This document shows positions 22,776 to 32,289 of a stretch of DNA of 39,066 bases, one piece after another. The stretch comes from Silene noctiflora (Eukaryota > Streptophyta > Magnoliopsida > Caryophyllales > Caryophyllaceae). Positions within the stretch are counted from its first letter, which is position 1. Each line of letters starts with the position of its first letter. The DNA lies in NCBI GenBank assembly GCA_009801015.1, contig VHZZ01000233.1, positions 152,468 to 191,533 of the forward strand, in the 5' to 3' direction. A model generated the notes under the pieces. The model was not told the DNA's origin. It worked only from the letters and a program-made list of their open reading frames with translations, and ran no database searches. Position numbers and translations under genes: made by a program.

Positions 22776-23168
22776 CCGACTCACTTTAAACTACTAACCT
22801 GCGCACCTTGGCTCCCCTGTCAGTTATATCACCCGTGTTTGTGATAAAACCAAAAGATGCAACAACCAGTAGTTCTTGCGTACATTTGACTCTTGAAATA
22901 ATTTGTCAATTTCAGCTGTATAACAAACTCATCAACTGTAACATTTTCTGTTAACAAAACCCAGAAAACCCTAATCATTTTCTTCATTTTCCTATACTAA
23001 GGTAAGTTCCAAGTTTATATTTCTCTAATTTCAGTATTTTATTTTATTTTTGTGAATTTTATGGCACATTTTAACTCTTGTATTTGATTGGTAATTGAAT
23101 TTTGTGTTGTTTTGAGGTTATTTTGTTGTTAATTTAGTCAACTGAGTTGGGTTATGTGTTGATTTAAT

Positions 23169-23336
23169 CAGTGGCGGAACCAAGATTTGAAGTTAGGGGG
23201 CGAAAAATGTGAGCAGGGTGAATTGTAATACCATAAGGCAGTAGAAAAGAAGTTGCAAATATAACAAAAGTTTCAAAATTTTCGGTGTCCAGCAGGTGCG
23301 AGTGCCCTTACTAGCCTTCCCTTAGTTCCGCCACTG
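23169..23336. mobile_element. CAGTGGCGG-type MITE
   Basis: A 168-bp element with terminal inverted repeats CAGTGGCGGAACCAAG and CTTAGTTCCGCCACTG (15 of 16 paired) is flanked on both sides by AAT. A 3-bp duplication and CAGTG ends would suit a CACTA-related or PIF-like element. The sequence alone does not settle which. Confidence 0.75.
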
Positions 23337-23609
23337 AATTTGATCTGTTTATGGATTGAGTTTGATTATGTTGATAATTGGTGTATTGTATTTCTGTCGA
23401 GTTATGAAATTAGATAATTTTAGATAGTTCTGACTTCTGAGGCCTTGGAGATGTAGTTGATCAATTCAGCTGGAGTACGGAAGAGAGTTGAATGTAGAGG
23501 TCAAATTTTGATGGGTGGTTGACTAGTTGTTTGAGTGAGTTTGATGTTGAATTGATCTTAGATTGGTTGTTTGTCGTGTTATAATTTTTTCGCGGTATTG
23601 TTGAAATGT

Positions 23610-23900
23610 TGGTTAGTTCAACCGGTGAAGTCCTTGAGTGGTGGTATTTATGACATGGGGTTCGAAACCATTGTCATTAAAACTGCTCTTATTGTTCCTT
23701 GTACACAAATAAAAGGGAACCTTAGGAGTTTAAAAATCGGCTTTTAGGTTAGTTTTTGTTTATTCAGACCTAAAAATGTTCTTAGCAATGTCTCAAAGGC
23801 TTCCTCGTGGTGGAGGGTATGAGAGGTTCGGTGTAAGCAGCCTTACGCCAAGAAAGTCAAAGATACATAGAGGTTGTTTTCGGGATGATTCCCAGAGGAG
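23610..23900. mobile_element. SINE-derived debris: tRNA-like head on +, Au-like body on -
   Basis: GTTCAACCGGTGAAGTCCTTGAG and GGGGTTCGAAACCATT look like A and B boxes on the + strand. Immediately after, TCTCAAAGGCTTCCTCGTGG, GGTGTAAGCAGCCTTACG and ATAGAGGTTGTTTTCGGG read as the reverse complement of an Au-like body (CGAAAACAACCTCT..GTAAGGCTGCTTACACC). Two elements are probably juxtaposed. Confidence 0.45.
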
Positions 23901-24223
23901 GCATAACTGAAACTTCTAAACATGTACTGTATAATAATGCAATACTGATTTTTTTTTTAAATCTTGCTTCTCTCTTTATACACTAGTCGATGCAAGCTAG
24001 ATTTGTTAGAAGGTTAGTTCATATTTCCCTTCTTGAATGCTTGGTTGAATTTATGTCTAAGGACTCTGGTTGTTGTAGGTTCCTTTTCTGATTTGCATTA
24101 GTTTTTTAAGTGGTGCTTAAAATGGCATTGTCTTAGACGAACTTGTATGGTAATTTTTCCGGAGTTATTTGGATTAGAGAACCCTACTAATAACTTGTCC
24201 ATTCTAATCAGGAAAATTTGCCT

Positions 24224-27200
24224 ATGGGAATGAATGCTTTCAATGTCAGTGATACAGATGATGCTGATTCAACATCATCTAATAACTGCGTACTTGAAAC
24301 ACTTGAAAATGGTGTGAATGGTGTTGAAGAATCTGTTATACTCATGGAGATGTTGACCAGACTAGATATAGACCTGGCATATTCTTGTGAGAAGTTGGAA
24401 AACTTAGATGTTTATATGGCGATTGTTTCACTCGGAGAGAGTCAACATGGAGAAATGTCCATGGATATAGAGATCGAGAAGGCACTCGTATTTGATCTAT
24501 CATTAGGCTATCTAGAGTCCGAGGTAACTGAGTTGAAGCATTTACTGAATGTCTTTACATCGGTAATTGATGATGCTCGTAAAAAGCTACATTCACTTGG
24601 TCACAAAAAAGAAACTTTTACTGCTTTTGAAGGGAAGTTGCATGACTCTGAATGCTCCTTCAAGCGTTTTCAGGAGCAACTATCAGCATTGCAGAGACGG
24701 TTGGCAATAATGCGTGGAATACCTTACGCTCAGAAAAACAGTGAGTTAATTTTAATGAAGAAAAGCAATTTAGAAGAAAATACTCTAGTCTTTGGTGCCA
24801 TGAGGTTTGAGCAAATTCGACTTTCGTGCGTTGAAGTTTCACTAATTGTTTTGGTAACCTGTGGTTTGAGTGATTTCTCACTTTGGTGAAAAATTTAATA
24901 TGACCAAAATTCCATTCAATAACAATATACTACATATTGAAGTCTGCTCTAATACATACTTTGTACTTCAAAGTTGATTTTCGACTACATTATTCTGAAA
25001 AACATCATTATTCAGATATTACTATGCTTTACATAAGGTCACCAAAGTGAAAGATTGTTCAAACACCAGGCTCTAAAATGAGAAATTGCTCAAATCTCAG
25101 GTCGACAAAATAGAATTAGTGAGAATTGACGGTCTTCTTAGAAAACTGTGATAACTTTTTAGAAATTTGTGCTCTTTGTGCAGCATTCCTGTATGAAGAT
25201 GCAGCTGCTGAGATGTCTGGGTCTGATTTTCAGACAGCTGGCCAACAAAGGCTTGTACTTAGGATGCTGGACAAATCTCTTAGCGGAGAGCTTGATCTTG
25301 AGCATCAATTGCTTGACTCAAAAGAACGAGAGGAAGATCTTAAATCAAAACTTTCAATCACAAGTGTGGTCATCTCTGATTTGGAACTTTTTGGAGAAGT
25401 TGCTTTAGAGAAATTGCTAGAAGCAGAACATTCTTCTGAAGTTTATATGGGGATCGCGAAGGACATGATGACTCGCCTCCAAATTTTACAATTTAATATG
25501 CATTGCTCGATTCAACGAGAAGAGGAGCTCAAATCTAAGCTTCAAAGTGTTTTGATAGATAATGAGAACAAATGTGGAAAATTAAATCAGAGCTTCCAAG
25601 AAAAACAAAAGTTGGAGGAGAAAGTGAAAGAACTAGAAAAAAAATTTAGGGGAAGTGAATAGCTATTATAATCTAGCCAGGAGGAAGTTTTTTGATGGAA
25701 AACACGGTTGAATCTTTACAAGAACATGTTTATATGGCAGAAATTAGAACCCAAAGTGCAGAGCAAAAGATTACTTCTTTAACTGAAGAGAATATGGAGC
25801 TTAGAGACGAATTGGCTTTTCTTAAAGATGGAGATGATAATATTGAGAAAATAAGCTTGCTAGAAAAACAAGCGAGTCCAACTACAAAATGCAAATAAAT
25901 CTTCTGAAGCAAGTCTAGAGCAGCAAAATATGCTGTACACAGCAATCTGGGACATGGAGACGTTAATCGAGGAGCTTAGAACTAAGGTCTCGAGGGGTGA
26001 GAGTAGAGCAGATAATGCAGAGAAACAATGCCTTGCATTGGCTGAAACCAACATTAAACTTAGCAAGGAAATAAGCAACCTCAAGTCTGATAGTGAGAAA
26101 CTGCAACAACGTCTAAAAGAAGCTAATGGAGTAAGAGTAGCGCAGGTGAAGGATATCTACAGTGGTGCAAAACTCATCTCAGAAGTGGTTATGCAGCTGG
26201 CAAATGAAAGAGAGAGGATCCAGAAGCAGGTACTGTAACTTTCCCGCATTCCATGCCTTGTATGAAATGCTAGGAAATCTAGTGAACTGGTTTGAAATTC
26301 GATTGGCACTGTATTTAGTACCATGCATGTTAGTTTATTGCTCAAATAGTTAATAGAATGTGAGATTTGTTGCCGTTTATATGTATTTGCTTTTACATTC
26401 TGGAGAAGTTTCTTTTGAGACCTGTTAAGAATCGTACAGGTGAAAACACCGACTTCAACAGTAATGTTTCATTAAACTTGGTTTTGCAGCAATCTGCTTT
26501 GGCTAGGGAAAATAAGATACTAATGGAAGAGTTGCGAAAGATGAGAAAGAGCCTTCTTAAGGCTAACCAAGACAATGTCGGATCAACTGTGACCAACTGT
26601 GGTGCTGATATGCATGATCCTGACACTGGTGTAAGTATAAAAGTTTCAACTATAAGAGAGATTGTGGAGACGCCAACCTCCACAACTGCTAGTAACCAGG
26701 TGTGTTTGTGTCTCCTATGATATACTCGTATGTTTTAATTGGCTATTATAATTTGGAACACTGAGTAGGTGTAAGTATGTTATCTTTTGTCTCTATGCAA
26801 CTTAGAACATGCTTAAATGACCTGTAAAACTTGTGTGCCTTTTTTGCTTTTCATGAATTACAGATGGTCATCCCGTTTTCAGTTACAGGTCACTTGAAAA
26901 CATCCTCTCTGTAATAAACATAGAAAGATTTCGTACATTCAACCCCACCCCTTCTTATAATAAGAGCCTCTCTGTAGACAGTAGGGCAAAGATTATGATG
27001 ATCTTTAGCAATGTTCGTTGAAATACACTTGGGTCTGTTATTCTGTATCAAACTTCATTATGACTAAACAGTTTCGATGATGATATGTTTCGAACCCACG
27101 ACTTTATTTACCTACTAAGGTAGCTCACGTATACAACCAAGAAATGTATGAACATCTGAAAGCTAGCCCAATTACGTTTCTAGGCTCTAGTAGGCACAAA

Positions 27201-27510
27201 TTGAGAGAAATGTTGAAATGTGTAATCTGTTCTTTCCGTGTTACAGGTTGATGAGCCAGCAGATGAGAACATAGAAGATGAAGTTGAAGCTGAAGCCTCA
27301 AGTTCATACACAACCGACATTGCTGCACAAAACATCATCAGCAAAGAAACCGAAAACAAGGAGATCAGAAGTCATATTAACAAAAAGTACTACACATTTG
27401 CAGCAATCATGGTTGTAGTCTTGTCTATTTTAGCGATGAATATCAACTGGCAAGAGATAGCTTACAGGGTCTGTTCTCGTTTGAACATAAATTTGGTGCC
27501 ACATCCGTAA
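24224..27510 (+). pseudogene. WIT2: WPP domain-interacting tail-anchored protein (WIT) homologue with disrupted frame
   Basis: Exons are 24224-24740, 25184-26229, 26490-26699 and 27247-27510, all GT-AG with matching phases; restored length would be about 678 residues. The start is the ATG at 24224 (MGMNAFN). The N-terminal block (VDLAYS-like DIDLAYSCEKLENLDVYM, IEKALVFDLSLGYLESEV), a long coiled coil, and a C-terminal membrane anchor (FAAIMVVVLSILAMNI) with a short lumenal tail are the WIT hallmarks. WITs sit in the outer nuclear envelope, bind WIPs, anchor RanGAP and link to myosin XI-i. In exon 2 the frame is broken: TAG at 25660, TAA at 25669, a frame change near 25688-25693, and a compensating one near 25870. 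Between them the coiled-coil text (ENTVESLQEH, EENMELRDEL) is intact but out of frame. This is either a recent pseudogene or sequence error. Confidence 0.8.
27060..27130 (-). mobile_element. tRNA-like SINE head in the last WIT intron
   Basis: On the minus strand TGAGCTACCTTAGTAGGTAA followed by GTGGGTTCGAAACATATC has the A-box/B-box order and spacing of a tRNA-derived SINE. The intron spans 26700-27246. Confidence 0.5.
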
Positions 27511-29453
27511 ATTATTTGTACAAAAGGGAGTCTTTTTAATTATGTGATTATTTTATTTTTTGGAATTCAATTTGTTATTTTCTATTTAAATCAATTGTAT
27601 AATAGTCTGATTGTTCGTTCATGTCTGTAAAATTGTAAATGTGGAAGTTTGCGGAGATGATAATTGTACCAGTAATTTGTAACAACAATAGGAACATGTG
27701 TACTCTCTATCTGTTTTGCTAGTAACAAATTTTCCGCTCCCCCTTTTTCTTTTTGAGTTGTAATGCTACCCACTTACCCAGTACTTCCCCCTTTTTCTTA
27801 TGTTCGATGGATTTAAACCTATCAAAATGCGAGAATGATTTATATCGAGAATGATTTATATTATGACCGAAATGTTGGAGCGTTTCTCGTCATTAATATT
27901 TCGGGATCAATACATTAATACTAGTTCGCGGTCGACTCAATCAATGCGAGATCACCGAGCTTCAAGCTAGTCAACTTTAGCTTCTATTGTTAGTACGTAG
28001 AAGATTGACTTTGACTAATTTGAAATTTACACGCTTAGATCCCGTGTAATAAATGCATAGTATATACAATTTTTTTTTTCTTTTTACAAATAAATTACTT
28101 ATATAATAATAGTGAGATTTTATTAATTGTTCATATTTTTCGTCATTGTATTATGCTTTGAGGAAAAAAAAAAATTTGTAACTCACAATTAATCAAGAGA
28201 ATTGGGTAATGTGTTGATATGTATTTTAGACAATATTTTTTATACCACAAAGTTAATGATAAAGTTCTCTCAATTTTCTTTTGTCATGAAAGTAAAAATA
28301 GATGTATAGTTTTGTTTTATACGTTGTATGTGTCAAGTCATTCTCAAATAATAGTATTAATAAAAGATTCAGCAATTTATAGTTCTATATAAATTTTATT
28401 TACATTTTAGTTAAGAGATTATAGTTTAAAGTTTAGTGAAAATAATATAATTGATGAAAAGATTAATTTTAATGAGAAGATAATTTAATGAAATAAAAAT
28501 ATAATTATTACTTTATTTAATGATTGCATATAATACTATAATTATAATTAGCTTTCTTTAATGGTGAGAATACTTATTATTTTAATAGATAGGGGATTGT
28601 CATTAGGGCCTTAGGGGTGGTCAAATGTTCGGGTCAACCCTCCCCGCCCAACCCGTAACTGACCCAGTCCAACCTGTCATAAACTACGATCGGGCCCGTC
28701 AATTAAACATAGCCCGGCCCACCCTAAATCCGGACTCGCACTAGACTCGCCCTTAGCCCGATCTCTGGACGGTTCTGGGTACGGCCTAAGAAGACCCGAC
28801 CCAGCCAATTATGATCCCGCCTGCATTAATTATCATAGCTTGGAAAAGAAACAAGTACATGCATTTGTTAAATGTTAGATTCGCATGAGGAGGAGAGAGT
28901 GTCCACTTTACAAGTTCAAAGATGTTCTATCTCAAAACCAATTGACAATAAATGGAGTAACCCCTTGGTTATAAGCTGAATTACTCTTTTCTATTTCTCC
29001 GATGTGGGAGACCTACATGTGAAGCATTTATTATTTGTTTAATTAACAAAAAAAATTAGTAACGTGGTCAATATGTCACGTATTCACACTATCAAACCAT
29101 TGACTTCATGCGTCCTTTCACAACCGCAAAAACAAAGTCTTCTACTCTATTTTTTTTTTTATTTTTTTTAATTAAAAAAAGTCAAATGTTTGACTTTTTT
29201 TCATATAAAACAGAGTGTTGTTCCAAACGGTGAGTTATACGTTATTAGTTATTACGTTAATTACGAAATACACAATTAAATTAAATAAATAAAAAGGGAG
29301 TAAATTGAATAATTGATAACCGTAGCGGTTTTGATCTGGCAATAAAACGCACGCAAATTAAACTGCTGTTATTTCTACATAAATCGTGCGTGAATAACCT
29401 CTACACCTTTCTATATTTCATTTTCTAATTTCAAAACAATATCATCAAAAATC
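27511..29453. other. Intergenic region between WIT and the first cysteine-rich peptide gene
   Basis: No gene is seen. 27511-27800 is the expected WIT 3' UTR. 28040-28600 is almost pure AT. 28610-28810 is CCCG/GGGTC-rich (GGGTCAACCC, CGGGCCCGTC, GACCCGACCC) and begins TTAGGGGTGGTCAAA, resembling one end of a hAT-type element with no visible partner. 28975-29050 contains CTCCGATGTGGGAGACC, another common repeat phrase. Confidence 0.5.
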
Positions 29454-30432
29454 ATGCAGAAACTTTTGTCTAAATTTGTTGTTTTTGTGCTACTTCTTGT
29501 TCTTATGTATGGTATGCTCCTCTTCTTTCTTTTTAATTTTACGCGTTAATAGTATGGATAATGGTAAGGCATCATGGAGACTCAGTTGTTTTTTTTTTTC
29601 TTTCTTTTCATTAGGATAAGAAAATTAGGGTAAATATTTAATTTTGTTGATGATAATATAGCACAAGTATTTGGTAATAGCATTTCTTTGAATGAAATTC
29701 AGAAAACTGGTGTGTTTGAATTGATCATTCTATTGAATCCCCTCTCTTTTTCCACGGGCTGGGAGAAGAGCGGGGAAAAGCGGGTTGGCGCTCGCCCCAT
29801 GGAGCATTTTTTTTAATGTTTTTCCATATTTTCAAACTTTTTTCGAATTTTCCTTACATCATCACCTGTTCACTCTTGCTGAAATTTTTCACCTGGTCAA
29901 ATCTTGGTTCTGTCACTAGCAAGGTGGTGGTCGGGCTAGGTTAGCTCGATCATTTTTTCAAGGTTTTTTAGGGAGTTAGGGGGCCCGGCTGTTTTACGGG
30001 GTAGGTGATAGGGGATATTGCGGCTTGATGGCCGAGCGAAGTTGGGGTTGACTTGCGCTCTTGGCCAGGTTGAGTCTTTTATAAGGCGGTTTTGCAAAAT
30101 ACATGTAAAAAAATGTCTTATACAACTATTTTTTTTGTCTGTGACACCGACACAGAAAACTTGCGAAAATTCAAAATGGTTGTTATTTTCCGAGATTTTT
30201 ACATTCTTATGGGCGGGTGTGTGCAGGTATATGCAATGTACCTACAGGAGAAGCGAGAAGGCAAAAGAATAAGATAGATTGCACAAGTGATATGTATTGT
30301 GACCCGTTCGCGACCAAAATAGACGTTGGCTGCAAAGACTCGGCACCTTGTCAAACAAAATGTAACGATTTTGGTGGCGTTTTTATGTGCGACGTTGCAG
30401 ATGGCTACTGTAAATGCCAACTTGAACGCTGA
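29454..30432 (+). CDS. Secreted cysteine-rich, defensin-like peptide (CRP-1)
   Basis: Two exons, 29454-29511 and 30227-30432, joined in phase 1 (TATG/gtatgc...gtgcag/GTATAT), give 87 residues. Exon 1 encodes a signal peptide (MQKLLSKFVVFVLLLVLMY); a phase-1 intron right after the signal peptide is typical of plant defensin-like genes. The mature part has nine cysteines. The core spacing C-x5-C-x3-C-x8-C-x6-C-x-C includes CQTKC and CKC, the CxxxC and CxC pairs of the cysteine-stabilised alpha-beta fold, so secretion to the apoplast is expected. The role (antimicrobial, signalling or reproductive) cannot be told from sequence. The 715-bp intron carries repeat-like GC-rich DNA. It shares CQxxCxxF, GxxFxC and a CxC end with the gene at 37328. 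Confidence 0.8.
29740..30080. repeat. GC-rich repeat-like DNA in CRP-1 intron
   Basis: Against an AT-rich background this intron segment is GC-rich (AGAGCGGGGAAAAGCGGGTT, GGGGGCCCGGC, TGATGGCCGAGCG). It includes AAATCTTGGTTCTGTCACTAG, whose reverse complement resembles the end of the 23169-23336 MITE (CAGTGGCGGAACCAAGATTT). It is probably a decayed transposable element. The frames at 30018-30277 cross it and the exon and are not genes. Confidence 0.5.
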
Positions 30433-32289
30433 ACTACTTAGTTCCTACGTCTTGTTATATCTTAGCTAACACGAACATTATTAAACTAGTCTTAAACTCG
30501 TGTTTTCCATGAGATAGAACTAAAAATCAAAATATAAAATTGTTAAATTTCATTATGCAGACATTTATTTTTTGAAATGATAATGTCATTATAAGTTCAT
30601 TGTCTGAAAAATTGCAATCCTTTCTTTCTGCTCTTTCTCTGATCTATTCACTTCGAATTTCATCTAATAACTGATTATTTTAAGTTTTCTACAATCAAAC
30701 GATCTTACAATAGAATAGTAGATTTTTTTTCTATTGTGACGATATGAGGATAAGTCGATTAACTCAACAAATATTCTTAAAAACCAAGACCAAAAGAAAG
30801 TTTTGAAAAAAGGGGTTACCAAAAGCTTACTGCCAAATGCGCAAAGCTGTTAAAAATCGACAAACAATGCGAAATAAGTAGAAAGGGAATGTGACAGCAA
30901 TTATCTCTAAAGAGACTCAACTCAAAAACATTTGCATCTTAAACTCGATAACATTCAAATTCGAAAACAAAATACATATAATATATGTCTTCCAAAACAG
31001 GAATGGAGCTCCTGCTGCTTTGCTTTCTGAATGCTAAACTTCATGTCACCTTTTCCATCTCTACAGTTACTGGATAAAACCGATAACAACAAACATTTTG
31101 CGGATATGTTGGACGACAAGCTGCTTGCTTTAAATCAAGCAGAAGGGGCATTACGAAGATAAAATAAGAGTAGATTACCAAACAATCCAAAATCATATCA
31201 TACAACTTTGTTTACGTCTCTAACAATGTTAATCCAGTAATGTGATCACTAAAATTAACTGTTCACAAGACAGTAAGACCGTTTAGGGCACATGTAACGT
31301 CTTCTGTTTTCTTTGATAGTTCTGCAGCAACTTGTCTCTTTTACTAGCCCTTGCTCTTGAAGCTTTTTGACATAATATCACCGCTGCAAGTAAAGATTTT
31401 CTCCAAGCAGTCTCGCTAACTCACTACATCTATGCCGCGAAGGGCCATCGATTTGTGTAACACAATTGACATACAGCAATAAATATACATTGTGTCAAAC
31501 TGAAACAGCTTCCAAATAAATTACTATGCTGGAAATGGACATAGATAACCATTAAATTTCCACCATGTCAATGCATCACACTCTAGTATGCTCATGAATA
31601 CCTATCAGAATCCGATTAAATCATTAGTAAGTCGAGGACTAACATTCACCAAAGCATTCTCTCAATTCATTCACATTAATAACACCACCACTGATAAAAC
31701 CAATATCAATCACCATTTCTCAACACAAAGAAATGGCCATCAATTTTTGTAACACGGAAGAACTAACGACTTACACTCGTCAGTTTGTCAATCACATTTT
31801 TTTCCTCAATTTTCAATCACGAGTTGCTTCATCCATTCTTTTCAATCTCAATTTTAAATTTGTTAAGTGACTGTATGCCCTAAGTAGAAGAAACAAGCAA
31901 TGATTACTAGAAATCACAAACGGGTCTCAGAGCATATTATCAAAGCTTCAATATGCCAAAAGAAATTTAACCCAACAAGAGATACGGTCGATAACTATGA
32001 GAAAGGGCATACAGTCACTTAACAAATTTATGAACTGAAATAGAGATAAAACGAATCCCTCAATTAGTATATTTGATGAAATTCCTATGTTTCAAAAAAC
32101 ACAAATGGTATAGTTTGAAAATTTATATACTCGATTACTCAGATTTGAACAATAAAAAACCATAGCTTAGGATTATAAAGAAATAACCAGCCAATTGGAA
32201 ATTCGTTACGCAAAGTAGAGCTAAATATATGTCAGTCGATTCTCAAAACATTTACATCAAATTGAAAGAGTCACATACAGTTTTTCTCC
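30433..32289. other. Region between CRP-1 and the PPR pseudogene
   Basis: No gene can be supported. A short minus-strand open stretch ending at 31283 (with ETAWRKSLLAAVILCQKAS) reads like protein but lacks a start, a partner exon or a recognised family. GGCCATC(G/A)ATTT(G/T)TGTAACAC occurs twice, at about 31446 and 31736. A perfect 27-bp inverted repeat is listed separately. Confidence 0.5.
31855..32030. repeat. Perfect 27-bp inverted repeat with 122-base spacer
   Basis: The left arm 31855-31881 contains TTGTTAAGTGACTGTATGCC and the right arm 32004-32030 its exact reverse complement (GGCATACAGTCACTTAACAA). No mismatch is seen over 27 bp. It may be the ends of a small foldback element or a hairpin-forming RNA. 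Confidence 0.75.

Larger units (their letters stand above)
15915..22929. other. Seven-kb intergenic region between bHLH and WIT
   Basis: AT-rich, with no gene recognised on either strand. It contains several MITEs and SINE-like pieces annotated separately. Between them are GGTCCG/GGACCGGTCC-rich fragments at about 17960-18130 and 18510-18620, which look like subterminal pieces of hAT-type elements, a GACCCGA/TGACCC-rich stretch at about 20270-20440, and long AT-only tracts. It should hold the divergent promoters of the two flanking genes. Confidence 0.6.
23002..24211 (+). other. Probable 5'-UTR intron of the WIT gene
   Basis: CCTATACTAAG/GTAAGTTCC at 23001/23002 is a strong donor following a CT/A-rich leader (ACCCTAATCATTTTCTTC). 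TTCTAATCAG at 24202-24211 is a good acceptor with a branch-like CTAAT, 12 bp before the first ATG. The 1210-bp interval has no coding signal and holds a CAGTGGCGG MITE and SINE-like pieces. Confidence 0.65.

Noticed and set aside
30018-30277. Overlapping frames in the CRP-1 intron
   Set aside because: They run through GC-rich repeat DNA and across the splice acceptor at 30226; the phase-matched two-exon peptide explains the conserved cysteines.
31283-31450. Minus-strand stretch ending ETAWRKSLLAAVILCQKAS...HVP-stop, possible C-terminal exon
   Set aside because: Two frames read equally well over the same bases, no start or partner exon was found and no family was recognised.
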